Counted from the first letter of the stretch, positions 46,020-56,873 are shown. The stretch is DNA of 64,000 nucleotides from Rhizobium sp. N324 (GCF_001664485.1 NZ_CP013632.1:1-64000); one strand, 5' to 3'. Notes: generated by a model from the letters alone, not told the origin. Numbers and translations are program-made.

Positions 46020-46976
46020 TTGCTGCGCTACGTGCTAACCCGGTTTGCCATCTGGATTCCGTCCGTACTGGTGGTGATGCTGGCGGTCTACGCGCTGGCC
46101 TTTTACGGCGCCGGCGACCCGATCAAGCTGATCTTCCTGCGCGCTCCCGGCGATGTCGCCTATAATCCGCAGCGCATCGAAGCCATCCGTGAAAGTGCAG
46201 GCCTCAACAGGCCCTTCATCGAGCAATTCGGGCTTTACATCTGGAACCTGCTGCACGGCCAGTTCGGCAATTCGCTGACCTCGGGCCGCGCCGTCTGGGC
46301 GATGGTCTCGGCCGCGGCCCCCGTCTCCTTCCAGCTTGCCCTCTGTGCCGTCATCCTGACGACCGTCGTCGCGATCCCGCTCGGCATGATCGCGGCGCTG
46401 AACCAGAATTCGCGCCTCGACTATGCCATTCTGGGTTCGGCCCTATTCCTCTGGGCGATTCCGGCCTATGTCGCCGGTCCCTTGCTGATGGTCGGCCTCA
46501 TCGTGCTCTTGCCGGGTGCGAGTGTGCCCTATGGCTGGGGCGGCATCTTCGATGTCCGCATCCTGTTGCCGCTGCTGGTGCTGTCCTTCCAGCCGATCGC
46601 GCTGATCGTGCGCCAGACCCGAGCCGCCGTCATCGAGGTGCTGTCGGAGGATTTCGTCCGCACCGCCCGCGCCAAGGGCGTGCCGGAGATCGTCGTGGCG
46701 CTGCGCCATATCCTGCGGCCGGTGCTGACCCCCGTCGTGACCCAGCTCGGTCTCATCATGATCACCATCGTCAACGGCGCCATCTTCGTCGAGCTGGTCT
46801 TCGGCCTGCCGGGCCTCGGCCGGCTGACGGTGCAGGCGCTGATCAATTCCGATTATCCCGTCATTCTGGCAATCACGCTGATCGGGTCGTTCCTGGTAAT
46901 GGTCTCGAACCTTTTGGTCGATGTGCTCTATCCGTTGCTCGATCCCCGCGCCAATGATGCAAGAAGGAGCCGCTGA
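46020..46976 (+). CDS. Dpp/Opp-type ABC transporter permease 1 (DppB-like)
   Basis: A 318-aa permease with six helices. The N-terminus LLRYVLTRFAIWIPSVLVV and the EAA region around RTARAKGVPEIVVALRHILRP (about 215-235) fit DppB. The preferred start is the TTG at 46020, since GGGAGG stands seven bases upstream and the first helix begins at once. It forms the channel with the next gene. Confidence 0.92.
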   Translation: MLRYVLTRFAIWIPSVLVVMLAVYALAFYGAGDPIKLIFLRAPGDVAYNPQRIEAIRESAGLNRPFIEQFGLYIWNLLHGQFGNSLTSGRAVWAMVSAAAPVSFQLALCAVILTTVVAIPLGMIAALNQNSRLDYAILGSALFLWAIPAYVAGPLLMVGLIVLLPGASVPYGWGGIFDVRILLPLLVLSFQPIALIVRQTRAAVIEVLSEDFVRTARAKGVPEIVVALRHILRPVLTPVVTQLGLIMITIVNGAIFVELVFGLPGLGRLTVQALINSDYPVILAITLIGSFLVMVSNLLVDVLYPLLDPRANDARRSR

Positions 46977-46978
46977 CC

Positions 46979-47934
46979 ATGTCCGCAATCCCTCTTTCCA
47001 CCCCTGAATCCGTCGAGGAGCAGCCGGTCAGCCTGTGGCGCGACGCCTGGTATCGGTTGAAGCGCAACAAGCTCGCCGTCTTCGGCCTCGTCGTGGTCCT
47101 GATTCTCGCCTTCACGGCGATCTTCGGGCCTTACCTCACGCCATACGACTATCTGAGCCAGGATCTTAACGCCCGCAACGCGCTGCCGTCGATGAGCCAT
47201 CTCTTCGGAACCGACGACCTCGGCCGCGATGTCTTCAGCCGCGTCGTCTTCGGCACGCGGACCGCCTTTCTCGTTGCCGTCATCGTCACCTTCTTCGCCG
47301 TGCTGATCGGGCTCACCCTTGGCGCCGTCGCCGGTTTCTTCGGCAATCCTTTCGACCGCGCCATCATGTGGCTGACCGACGTGACGATGTCGGTTCCCAA
47401 CCTGCTGCTTGTCGTCGTCATCAACGCCTCGCTGAAATCGCCGATCACCCGCTGGATGGAGGCGCGCTACCTCGAGACCCTCAATCCCTTCTACCGCCAG
47501 ACGATCTGGGTGGATTTCATCCTCGTCTTCGGATCGATGGCGCTGATCTCCTGGCCGCCCTATGCGCGCCTTGTGCGCGCCCAGGTCCTGTCGATCCGCA
47601 GCCGGCCCTATATCACCGCGGCCCAGGCGCTCGGCCTGTCGAACTGGGTCATCATCAAGCGTTATGTCGTGCCGAATGCGCTCGGGCCGCTGATCGTCTC
47701 GGTCAGCGCGGGTCTCGGCACGGCGATGGTGCTGGAAAGCGCCTTCAGCTTCCTCGGCGTCGGGGTCAATCCGCCGACGCCGAGCTGGGGCAACATGATC
47801 TCGGACGGCCTTCGCGTCTGGCAGCATTATCCGCATCTTCTCGCCGCTCCGGCGGCGGTGCTCGGCCTTGCCTCGGTTGCCTTCAGCTTCCTCGGCGATG
47901 GCCTCAACGACGCGCTCAATCCGCGGGGCAGCAA

Positions 47935-47938
<4 letters not shown>
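46979..47938 (+). CDS. Dpp/Opp-type ABC transporter permease 2 (DppC-like)
   Basis: A 319-aa permease with an N-terminal OppC_N segment (WYRLKRNKLAVFGLVVVLIL) and six helices. FGTDDLGRDVFSRVVFGTR (about 70-88) is the family block, and the EAA loop is ITAAQALGLSNWVIIKRYVVP (about 208-228). It starts two bases after permease 1 ends. The ATPase start overlaps its stop (ATGA). Confidence 0.93.
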
Positions 47939-48941
<1,003 letters not shown>

Positions 48942-48942
<1 letters not shown>

Positions 48943-49934
48943 TGGCTGCGCAACCGCTGCTCAAGGTCGAAAACCTGGTCAAGCATTTCCACGTCAAGCT
49001 CGGGGCTTTCGGCGAACGCTCGGCGACCGTCTATGCCCTCGACAATGTCGATCTCGACATCATGGAAGGCGAGACGCTGAGCCTCGTCGGTGAATCCGGC
49101 TGCGGCAAATCGACGACCGGCTTCACCATCCTCAATCTCTACAAGGCGACCAGCGGCAGGGTCGTCTACAAGGGACAGGACCTCGCCACACTCGACGAGA
49201 AGCAGATGCGGCCCTTCCGCCGCGACCTGCAGATCGTCTTCCAGGATCCCTATTCGACGCTCAATCCGCGTATGACGGTAGGCGAGGCGATCGGCGAGCC
49301 GATCCTCTTTCACAAGCTTTGCACCAAGGCCGAGCTGAAGGACAAGGTCGCGGCGCTGCTGACCGATGTCGGCCTGCCCACCCGGTTTGCCCAGCGCTAC
49401 CCGCACGAACTTTCAGGCGGCCAGCGCCAGCGCGTCGTCATCGCCCGGGCGCTCGCCTGCCAGCCGAAATTCATCGTCTGCGACGAGGCGATCTCGGCGC
49501 TCGACGTGTCGATCCAGGCGCAGATCATCAACCTGCTGCTCGATCTGCAGGAGAAATACGGGCTGACTTACCTCTTCATTGCCCATGACCTCGCGGTGGT
49601 GCGCCATATCAGCACCCGCGTCGGTGTGATGTATCTCGGGCGGCTCGCCGAGCTTGCCAGCCGCGAGGAACTGTTCGACAATCCGCTGCATCCCTATACG
49701 AGAGCGCTATTGTCAGCCGTTCCGGAGACCGATCCGGAGCATGAACGCACCCGTCAGCGCCAGATCCTGCAGGGTGATGTGCCGAGCCCGCTGAACCCGC
49801 CCTCCGGCTGCCGTTTCCACACGCGCTGCCCGATCGCCATGGATGTCTGCAGCAAGGTCATACCCGTCTGGAAGGAGGCCAAGCCCGGCCATCTCGTCGC
49901 CTGCCACGCGGTCAATACGGAAGAGATCGCATGA
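48942..49934 (+). CDS. Dpp/Opp-type ABC transporter ATPase 2 (DppF-like)
   Basis: A 330-aa ATPase with Walker [11 protein letters not shown]-loop [13 protein letters not shown], signature LSGGQRQRV, Walker [13 protein letters not shown] (Ala in place of the usual Pro) and H-loop FIAHDLAVV. The C-terminal Cys motif is [16 protein letters not shown]. An ATG at 48942 overlaps the stop of ATPase 1; a GTG at 48939 is an alternative. Its stop overlaps the kinase start (ATGA). Confidence 0.93.
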
Positions 49935-50995
49935 CGCTGAAGGCCGCGATCATCGCCGACGATCTGACGGGCGCGCTCGATACCGGCACGCCCTTTGTCG
50001 CGGCCGGCCTTTCGGTCGCGGTCGCCGTCGACGTCGATGCGGCGCAGGATGCGGTTGCCACCGGCTGCGATGTCGTGGTCGTCAATACAGCGTCGCGGGC
50101 GCTTGGTGAGCGCGAAGCCGCCGAAAGGGTGCGATCGGCGACGAAGGTGTGGCGTGATGTGAAGCCTGCCGTCGTCATGAAGAAGATCGACTCCCGGCTG
50201 AAGGGCAATGTCGCGGCGGAAAGCCTGGCGCTGGCGGATGCGCTCGGCCTGAAGAATATCCTGGTGGCGCCCGCCATTCCCGATCAGGAGCGCCTGACCT
50301 ACCGCGGTTGTGTCGTCGGCCGCGGTGTCGACAGGCCGCTGCCGATTGCCGATCTGTTTGCGGGCCGCGCGGATAATGTTGTCGTTGCAGATGCCGAAGA
50401 CGATACCGATCTCGATCAGATCGTCGAGGGTCATGTCTGGCTGACGACGCTTGGCGTCGGTGCGCGCGGCCTCGGCGCGGCATTCGCCCGCCGGCTCGGC
50501 GAAACCGGGCGGCGGCCGGTGACGGAATTTACGGCGACCCCGCGCACGCTGTTTGCCTTCGGCTCACGCGATCCGATCACCTTAGCCCAGATGAACCGGC
50601 TCGAAGCCTCCGGCGCTTTGCGAATGGTGGTGGACGCGCCGATGGGGCAGATCGAATGCGGGGAAGGCCTGGCGCTGCCGGTGCTGCTGCGCTGCAGCGG
50701 CGAGATGGCGGCCGATGCTGCGCTCGTCGCCGGTGATTTTGCGGCCGGCGTCAAAAGGGTGATCGACGATACGAGACCCGATATGCTGATGGTCGGCGGC
50801 GGCGATACGGCGCTTGCGGTTTTCCAGGCGCTTGGGGTCAGGGTGCTCATGCCGAAGGGCGAGATCGAGGCGGGCGTTCCCTGGTTCGATGTCACGGCCG
50901 CCGACGGGCGGTCTTTTCGGTGTGCCGTCAAGTCGGGGGGCTTCGGTAAGCCGGATAGTTTGTTAAAGCTGGTTCTTCGGAATCAGGCGGCATAA
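49931..50995 (+). CDS. Four-carbon acid sugar kinase (DUF1537 family)
   Basis: A 354-aa kinase. The N-terminal domain shows IIADDLTGALDTGTPF (about residues 6-21) and VMKKIDSRLKGN; the C-terminal nucleotide-binding domain has MLMVGGGDTALAVFQALGV. Characterised DUF1537 enzymes phosphorylate D-threonate, L-threonate or D-erythronate at C4. A PdxA2-type dehydrogenase is encoded 9.6 kb away in the same cluster, which favours the D-threonate/D-erythronate route to DHAP. It overlaps the ATPase gene by four bases and is 21 bases before the regulator. Confidence 0.9.
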   Translation: MTLKAAIIADDLTGALDTGTPFVAAGLSVAVAVDVDAAQDAVATGCDVVVVNTASRALGEREAAERVRSATKVWRDVKPAVVMKKIDSRLKGNVAAESLALADALGLKNILVAPAIPDQERLTYRGCVVGRGVDRPLPIADLFAGRADNVVVADAEDDTDLDQIVEGHVWLTTLGVGARGLGAAFARRLGETGRRPVTEFTATPRTLFAFGSRDPITLAQMNRLEASGALRMVVDAPMGQIECGEGLALPVLLRCSGEMAADAALVAGDFAAGVKRVIDDTRPDMLMVGGGDTALAVFQALGVRVLMPKGEIEAGVPWFDVTAADGRSFRCAVKSGGFGKPDSLLKLVLRNQAA

Positions 50996-51016
50996 GATAC
51001 CGCCGGGGAGAATGAC

Positions 51017-51781
51017 GTGGTTGAAGCGAACGGCGAATCTTTGAACGCGGAAGCCGGCCCGCCGGGCAAGCCGGAGCGCGGCAAGGCCGTCAAACTGGTC
51101 GATCGTGTCTTCGACCAGCTGCTCGAGCGTATCCGCGGCGGAAACTATCCGCCGGATTCACGCCTGCCCGGCGAACATGAACTTGCCTCGATGCTGGGTG
51201 TCTCCCGCCCGATCGTCCGCGACGCGCTGGCCCGCCTGCGCGACCAGGGCATGGTCTATGCCAGACAGGGCGCCGGCACCTTCGTCAGCGCCCACGGATC
51301 GCCGACGACGCAGCTCGCCTATTCGCCTGTTAAGACGATCGCCGATATCCAGCGCTGCTACGAATTCCGCCTGACCATCGAGCCGGCCGCTGCCTATTTC
51401 GCCGCCAAGCGCCGCAACGAGCAGGCGATCCAGAAGATCGCCAGCGCCCTTGCCGATCTGCGCGAGGCGACCAGTCATCAGCTTCACCGCACGGATGCCG
51501 ATTTCATCTTCCACCGCGCGGTGACGGAAGCAGCCAACAATCACTATTATACGGCCTCGATCGATGCGCTGAAGGCGCATATCGCCGTCGGCATGCATCT
51601 CCACGGCCTTTCTCTGCTCGGCCCGCGCCAGGGGCTGGAGCAGGTCTATGAAGAGCATAACGCCATCTACAAGGCGATCGCCGATGGGCGGGCCGACGAC
51701 GCGCAAAGGCTGATGAAGACACATCTCGAAGGCTCGCGTGATCGGCTGTTCGAGGGCAGGGCGCTCGACCTGTCCTTCTGA
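51017..51781 (+). CDS. GntR-family (FCD) regulator of the sugar-acid cluster
   Basis: A 254-aa regulator. The winged helix-turn-helix lies at about residues 28-95 (LPGEHELASMLGVSRPIVRDAL and GAGTFVS). The FCD ligand domain follows (about 110-240) with DADFIFHRAV and YEEHNAIYKAI as metal/ligand motifs. It starts with GTG at 51017, six bases after GGGGAG. Position at the end of the transporter-kinase operon suggests it controls the whole cluster; TTTTGTC and TTTACAATAA sites in the promoter regions are candidate targets. Confidence 0.9.
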   Translation: MVEANGESLNAEAGPPGKPERGKAVKLVDRVFDQLLERIRGGNYPPDSRLPGEHELASMLGVSRPIVRDALARLRDQGMVYARQGAGTFVSAHGSPTTQLAYSPVKTIADIQRCYEFRLTIEPAAAYFAAKRRNEQAIQKIASALADLREATSHQLHRTDADFIFHRAVTEAANNHYYTASIDALKAHIAVGMHLHGLSLLGPRQGLEQVYEEHNAIYKAIADGRADDAQRLMKTHLEGSRDRLFEGRALDLSF

Positions 51782-51862
51782 AGTGCATGCCGGAGCGTGG
51801 CGGAGGCCATCATCAGGAGCGATGGTTTGCGTTGGACGCCAAGCGGCGAGTTGCGATCCGCC

Positions 51863-52267
51863 TTAGGCCGATTGATATGTGAGGCGTCCCCAAGCCGGGT
51901 CCCATTCCACCCCTTCTGCCAATTCGACGAAGACGGGGTTATGGCTGTTGCCATTGTGGGATGCTGCCAGCTTGAAGGCCGCCTCAGGCTCCATCTCTTC
52001 ACCGGGAAATATCGCGTCGTCTTGATTGCTATCAGCAACCTTGCGAACATAACCTCGGATCTCGTTGCCCGAATGGTAGAATTTGACAATCAGCGAGCCG
52101 GCCGGGGCGACACCTGAGTAATAGCGCACATATGTCGGCATAGCTGCAGCCGGATCAGCCGCGATGGCACTGGCCCTATACCAATGAGCGAGATCTTGGC
52201 CCGCCGGACGTCCTTCGCTTTCCCAAATCCGGTAGGCGCGGATTTTTCTCTCGTCGTCATTCTTCAT
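51863..52267 (-). CDS. DUF2934 domain protein with extra C-terminal domain
   Basis: A 134-aa soluble protein. Residues 8-30 match DUF2934 (KIRAYRIWESEGRPAGQDLAHW). The remaining 100 residues are a separate region with VRYYSGVAPAGSLIVKFYHSGNEIRGYV and a Trp-rich acidic end. The other DUF2934 protein of the window (6028-6420) carries this domain in its middle and lacks that C-terminal part. No EcfG promoter was found upstream. Function unknown. Confidence 0.78.
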   Translation of the reverse strand: MKNDDERKIRAYRIWESEGRPAGQDLAHWYRASAIAADPAAAMPTYVRYYSGVAPAGSLIVKFYHSGNEIRGYVRKVADSNQDDAIFPGEEMEPEAAFKLAASHNGNSHNPVFVELAEGVEWDPAWGRLTYQSA

Positions 52268-52337
52268 CGCCTCCGACAGAAATTTGATCGCCTAGAGGAA
52301 CCTCGGCATCGCCACGATACCGAAGCTCTATCACTGC

Positions 52338-52865
52338 TTACTTGTTAAGTTCCTTGGCCATCTGAAGATGATGTTCGAGAGCAGGGCGTGTGCTTGCCGC
52401 CCATGCCTTCAGCTCGGGATTGTCCCCTTCATCGCCATAGCGCTTGAAAAGATCGACGGCATCTTCATGAGCTTCTTCCTGGTCCGAATGATATTGCTTG
52501 TTGAAATCATCTCCCTGCAGGCCGTTGAGCTTGTCCAGCATGCTTTGCTGAGCCGACGTCATGGCGTCGGGAAGGGTGGCCTTGACCTTGCCGCCGGAGA
52601 TCAGTGCCTTCAGTTCGCCGCTGGTCTTCTGATGGTCGGCAACCATCTGCTGGGCAAAGGCTTTCGTCGCATCGTCGCCACGCTCGGCAGCCAGTTTGCT
52701 GGAAGCGATTTCGAACATGTCGCTGGCTGCTGCTTCTTTGACGAAATCCTCGGTTTTCGGCGGAACGCCCATCAACGAATTGACGCCGGTCTTTTCGGCG
52801 GCCGACTGCGCGAAGGCAGGAACGGCGAGCGAGAGGGCAAGTGAGGCAATGATAAAGCGTTTCAT
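52338..52865 (-). CDS. DUF4142 exported protein
   Basis: A 175-aa protein with a Sec signal peptide (MKRFIIASLALSLAVPAFAQ, cleavage after AFA). The mature part is helical and fits DUF4142, a ferritin-like four-helix family found in the periplasm: TEDFVKEAAASDMFEIASSKLA, then AFAQQMVADHQKTSGEL, then a long C-terminal helix pair with H-E-D residues. An EcfG-type promoter (52893-52917) precedes it. Such proteins are commonly in general-stress regulons; biochemical activity is unknown. Confidence 0.9.
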   Translation of the reverse strand: MKRFIIASLALSLAVPAFAQSAAEKTGVNSLMGVPPKTEDFVKEAAASDMFEIASSKLAAERGDDATKAFAQQMVADHQKTSGELKALISGGKVKATLPDAMTSAQQSMLDKLNGLQGDDFNKQYHSDQEEAHEDAVDLFKRYGDEGDNPELKAWAASTRPALEHHLQMAKELNK

Positions 52866-52892
52866 CGGGATCTCCTGGGTTGCTCACCGCTA

Positions 52893-52917
52893 AACTATTG
52901 GAGAGGCCGAGAGTTCC
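52893..52917 (-). promoter_or_regulatory. EcfG/RpoE2-type general stress promoter
   Basis: On the minus strand: GGAAC (52917-52913), 16 bases, AGTT (52896-52893). It stands about 28 bases before the DUF4142 start. Confidence 0.62.
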
Positions 52918-52987
52918 CGTGTCCTCGCGCCGGGCGAGGCGTGCACGATGTGATCCGGAAGATCGGGTTAGCCAACGCAAGGACGGC

Positions 52988-53446
52988 TCAATCGTCAGCA
53001 GGATTTCGCTTCTTGATGATGCTGATGTTGCCACTCACCTCAAGGATCGCAAACTTGATTTCCGCTACGCTCGCGATGCCTTCCTGGTTTCGCGCCGCTT
53101 CCATGACATCTTCTTTCTGCAGCCGGCAGCCCTTAAGCGCGCGTTCGTCGTAAACGCCGTCCGCCACGAGTACGGTCGGCACGCCATCGACGATATGCGC
53201 TGCGGGGGGCCACCACCTCTTCACATAGGACAGGCCGATGTCTGTGGTGAATAGCGTGAGGATCAAGATGACGGCGTTCGTGATCGAGAAATCGTCCCCC
53301 AACATCGCCTGCTGCGTGGTTTCTGAAATCACCAGCACGATCACAAGATCGAATGGCGTCATTTGCGCCAACGTCCGTCTGCCCGAGAGGCGAATGATCA
53401 CCAGCAGTGTGAAATAGATCGCTAATCCGCGCAGTACCGCGTCCAC
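52988..53446 (-). CDS. DUF421 membrane protein (YetF-like)
   Basis: A 152-aa protein with three N-terminal hydrophobic helices (about 5-75) and a soluble DUF421 C-terminal domain (about 85-145). The family blocks RLSGRRTLAQMTPFDLVIVLVIS and PTVLVADGVYDERAL are clear. Its length is shorter than Bacillus YetF-type proteins, which is usual for proteobacterial versions. It starts ten bases after the methyltransferase gene and is probably in one operon with it. Role unknown; relatives are tied to envelope stress. Confidence 0.88.
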   Translation of the reverse strand: MDAVLRGLAIYFTLLVIIRLSGRRTLAQMTPFDLVIVLVISETTQQAMLGDDFSITNAVILILTLFTTDIGLSYVKRWWPPAAHIVDGVPTVLVADGVYDERALKGCRLQKEDVMEAARNQEGIASVAEIKFAILEVSGNISIIKKRNPADD

Positions 53447-53456
53447 GTTGTCGCCC

Positions 53457-54686
53457 TCAGGGAAAGATGAAGGTTGATTGCGTCCGGATCTCTTCGCCGA
53501 TGCCGATGGTGGCGCGGCGGGAGCCGACGAGCTGTGTCTGCAGACGGAACACGACCTGCGTCCGCCCGGCCGGATCGCCGGGGAACATATAGCCTATCCT
53601 GCCTTCGCGCGCGAAGGTCGCCCTTTGCGGTGGGTCGACGCCCTCGACTGAAAAGGTTTGAAGAAACTCGGCATCCATCGTGAAGATCCTGTCTTCGGAT
53701 GACGGCGCGAAGTTGACGACCATATCCTCTGGCGCATTCCACCGGGAGATGACGGGAAAGTCGACAGAGCCATCGGCTAAAAAGAGCATCTGCCGTGAAA
53801 ACAGGCCACCTCTGCCGAGCAAACCCAACAGGCAGGCCAGCAGAACAAGCACAAAGACGATCCAGGAAATGCGTTGAACTGCCCAGAACCTCCGCTGGAA
53901 TTTGCCATGATCGAGCACACCTTCCGGCAGGTCTGGCGACTTTTGTCTTTCTCCCATTCGCTCTCCCTGCTGATTTTGCAGAAAACTTTGCTCCGATGCA
54001 TAAGTTCCCTGCAACGGGACGGTCGCAGTGTACATCGGGTGTGCAGCGCTCCAGGCTTCTTGGCCGATCAAAGGAACGAAGATCACCCCGCCGAGATCTT
54101 CTTCCTCGAAAGCGGCGGCCCCGGTGCGCGTGACGCGTTTCAGCCGCTGGGTATTGCCGTGGCCAATCGGGATGATGAGCCGCCCGCCGAGGGCCAACTG
54201 CTCCTTTAAGGCGGACGGCACCTCGGGTGCGTTCGCAGAAACGATAATGGCGTCGAACGGCGCAGCTTCGGCCCAGCCCAGGCTGCCGTCTCCGATCCGG
54301 ACATCAATGTTGCTATAACCCAGCGGCGCGAACCGTTCACGAGCCTGAAGCGCCAGCCGTTCATGGCGTTCGATGGAGTAGACGCACGTCGCTATCCGGC
54401 TGATGACGGCCGAAGCATAGCCGGAGCCCGTCCCCACCTCGAGCACGATATCGCCGCAATTCAACCCGGCCTTTTCGATCATCAAAGCGACGATGAACGG
54501 CTGCGAAATCGTCTGGCCTTCGCCGATCGGCAGCGGTGCATCCTCATAGGCGGATTCTTCAAAACCAGGATCTACGAATTTCTCGCGCGGCACAGTGCGC
54601 ATGGCGCTGATGACCTGTCGATCGTGTATGCCCCGGCGCGTGAGTTGATGGTCCACCATGTGATCTCGAATGCGGGTCATGTCCAT
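53457..54686 (-). CDS. pcm: Protein-L-isoaspartate O-methyltransferase fused to a membrane-anchored C-terminal domain
   Basis: A 409-residue frame. Residues 1-215 are a PCMT enzyme that methylates isoaspartate in damaged proteins: GQTISQPFIVALM (about 58-70), the SAM motif VLEVGTGSGYASAV (about 81-94) and GGRLIIPIG. Residues about 244-409 are unrelated: one helix (WIVFVLVLLACLLGLLG) and then a beta-rich part, likely periplasmic. An internal ATG at 53957 (residue 244) is preceded by GGGAGAG, so the second part could also be translated on its own. Ordinary Pcm proteins are about 210-220 aa, so either this is a true fusion or two genes joined by loss of a stop codon. Confidence 0.8.
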   Translation of the reverse strand: MDMTRIRDHMVDHQLTRRGIHDRQVISAMRTVPREKFVDPGFEESAYEDAPLPIGEGQTISQPFIVALMIEKAGLNCGDIVLEVGTGSGYASAVISRIATCVYSIERHERLALQARERFAPLGYSNIDVRIGDGSLGWAEAAPFDAIIVSANAPEVPSALKEQLALGGRLIIPIGHGNTQRLKRVTRTGAAAFEEEDLGGVIFVPLIGQEAWSAAHPMYTATVPLQGTYASEQSFLQNQQGERMGERQKSPDLPEGVLDHGKFQRRFWAVQRISWIVFVLVLLACLLGLLGRGGLFSRQMLFLADGSVDFPVISRWNAPEDMVVNFAPSSEDRIFTMDAEFLQTFSVEGVDPPQRATFAREGRIGYMFPGDPAGRTQVVFRLQTQLVGSRRATIGIGEEIRTQSTFIFP

Positions 54687-54920
54687 GGATCATCTCCACC
54701 GTCTTCGACGGCCCGGAAAACTGCATGGCTGCAATCGCTAGCCCTGTCGGGTGGCAGGGATCCGAAAGTGCGCCAGCGCCGCGCCGATACTGGTAAAGAT
54801 GGGCTGGGCCGTGCGCGGGTCAAATGTTGCGCGAACGCACGCGGCTTTCAGAGATCGTGAACACATGCGCGCTTGCTGCAGCTGCGTAATCCAAAGCGAG
54901 GTTTGCATCCGGATTTTCGG
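54687..54920. other. Intergenic region between pcm and the APC transporter
   Basis: About 234 bases before the stress promoter at 54921. No gene is recognised, and no EcfG box was found on the minus strand for pcm. Confidence 0.4.
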
Positions 54921-54945
54921 GGAACTCGAACGATTGCCCGATGTT
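54921..54945 (+). promoter_or_regulatory. EcfG/RpoE2-type general stress promoter
   Basis: GGAAC (54921-54925), 16 bases, TGTT (54942-54945), 29 bases before the TTG start of the transporter gene. Confidence 0.6.
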
Positions 54946-54974
54946 GGGATGGCTCCATCGACGAGGACAAAAAA

Positions 54975-56873
54975 TTGAACCTAAGTAAGCTCCTGCTCGG
55001 CCGGCGTCTCGCCAACCGCGAGCACGAAGACAAGAAGATCGGCTGGAAAGAAGCAATCCCCGCAATGGGTCTGGACGGCCTCGGATCATCATCCTACGGC
55101 CCGGAAGCAGCTCTGACCATCCTCATTCCGCTCGGCGCGCTCGGTCTGGTCTATATCGGACCTGTCATGGGCTGCATCGTCACGCTGCTGGCGATCCTTT
55201 ATTTCTCCTATCGGCAGACCCTTGCCGCTTACCCCACGAATGGCGGCGCCTATGTGGTGGCGAAGGAGAATTTGGGGGAATATCCGAGCTTGCTTGCCGC
55301 CGCAGCTTTGATGATCGATTACGTTTTGAACGTTGCTGTGGGCGTTTCGGCGGGGGTGGGAGCCCTCGTATCGGCGATGCCGGGCCTTCACCCGTACATC
55401 CTGCCGCTGTGCCTCGGAGTCGTTCTCCTTGTGATGCTTGCAAATCTGCGCGGAACGGGGGAGGCGGGCTGGCTGTTTGCGTTGCCGACCTACGTCTTTA
55501 TCCTCTGCTTCCTGGGCGCCATCGGCTATGGGCTCGTCGGGATCGTTTGGGAAGGCCAACCTGCGCCCGTCATCGCGCCGCCGCCGCTCGGGCCTGTAAC
55601 ACAGGGAGCGACGATATGGCTGCTCATGCACGCCTTTGCCAGCGGCTGCACCGCCATGACTGGCGTGGAAGCCGTTTCAAACGGAATGGGATCGTTCCGG
55701 CAACCCGTCATGCGTAACGCATATATTACCCTGACCGTAATCGTCGTCATTCTCGGCCTGCTTCTTAGTGGTGTCGCCGCTATCGCCACTACCTACAAGA
55801 TCGGCGCAATGGATCAGACGAAAGCGGGCTATCAGAGTGTTCTGTCGCAGTTGATTGCTGCCGTCGCCGGTCACGGCGCTTTCTATTACATTGCCATGAC
55901 AAGCCTTCTCAGTGTCCTATGCCTGTCGGCCAATACCAGCTTTGTCGGCTTTCCCCGCCTTTGCCAGATGGTTGCCGCCGATGGCTATCTGCCCAAGGCC
56001 TTCGCTCAGCCAGGGCGTCGGCTGATGTTCACCGTAGGCATCGTTTTTCTCTCTGTGTTTGCCGGGCTGCTGCTGATCGTCTTTAGAGGGATCACCGACA
56101 ACCTCATTCCACTTTTTGCGATTGGCGCGTTCCTGACATTTACCGTCTCCCAGGCGGGGATGACGATGCATTGGCGACGCCAGTCAAAAAAATATCCAGC
56201 GAAGCTGACGATGAACGCCGTCGGCGCGATTTCGACAGGGGCAGCGCTCATCATCATTCTGGTTGCAAAATTTGTGGAAGGCGCGTGGATCACACTGATT
56301 GCCGTGCCGGTCACCATCGTCATTTTGAAGTCGATCAAGGGCTACTACAGGTCGCTTCAACGCGAACTGCGAAAACCGGGTCCGATCAGCGTTGACGATA
56401 TCGAGCCGCCGACGGTTCTCGTCGTCACCGAACGGTGGAACAGATTGAGCGAACGCGCCATTAAGTTTGCCCTGACAATCTCGCCTGACGTGGTCGCCGT
56501 CCATTTCGTTCGTCTCGGCGGACCCGATCGCGACGAAAGCGAAAAGACCATCCGTGAGGAATGGCAGGTTGAAGTGGAGGAGCCGCTTGCCGCACGCGGA
56601 CTGACGCCGCCGAGGCTCATGCTCATTCCCGCTCCATACCGGCAATTGCATGACCCTCTCTTGCGGCTGATCGAAAAGCTGGATGCCGACAGCCCGGAGA
56701 GGCGGGTGGCGGTTCTCATCCCGGAAACGGTGAAAGACAGGTGGTGGCAGAACCTGCTGCACATGAACAGGGCCGGCCGGCTACGGGCAAAACTGGTCAG
56801 GCTCGGCGGTCCCCGCCTGACCGTGGCGACGGTTCCCTGGCGGTTATACCGGGAAGAGCAGGCGGCGACATAA
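54975..56873 (+). CDS. APC-superfamily permease with C-terminal cytoplasmic domain (KimA-like)
   Basis: A protein of about 632 aa. Twelve helices span about residues 40-470 (MGLDGLGSSSYGPEAALTILIPLG is the APC start, AYPTNGGAYVVAKENLG a substrate-site block). The C-terminal 150 residues are a soluble domain with alternating beta-alpha units. This plan matches KimA-type potassium or amino-acid transporters. The preferred start is TTG at 54975, after GAGGA; the EcfG promoter lies just upstream. The substrate is inferred only from family. Confidence 0.85.
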   Translation: MNLSKLLLGRRLANREHEDKKIGWKEAIPAMGLDGLGSSSYGPEAALTILIPLGALGLVYIGPVMGCIVTLLAILYFSYRQTLAAYPTNGGAYVVAKENLGEYPSLLAAAALMIDYVLNVAVGVSAGVGALVSAMPGLHPYILPLCLGVVLLVMLANLRGTGEAGWLFALPTYVFILCFLGAIGYGLVGIVWEGQPAPVIAPPPLGPVTQGATIWLLMHAFASGCTAMTGVEAVSNGMGSFRQPVMRNAYITLTVIVVILGLLLSGVAAIATTYKIGAMDQTKAGYQSVLSQLIAAVAGHGAFYYIAMTSLLSVLCLSANTSFVGFPRLCQMVAADGYLPKAFAQPGRRLMFTVGIVFLSVFAGLLLIVFRGITDNLIPLFAIGAFLTFTVSQAGMTMHWRRQSKKYPAKLTMNAVGAISTGAALIIILVAKFVEGAWITLIAVPVTIVILKSIKGYYRSLQRELRKPGPISVDDIEPPTVLVVTERWNRLSERAIKFALTISPDVVAVHFVRLGGPDRDESEKTIREEWQVEVEEPLAARGLTPPRLMLIPAPYRQLHDPLLRLIEKLDADSPERRVAVLIPETVKDRWWQNLLHMNRAGRLRAKLVRLGGPRLTVATVPWRLYREEQAAT

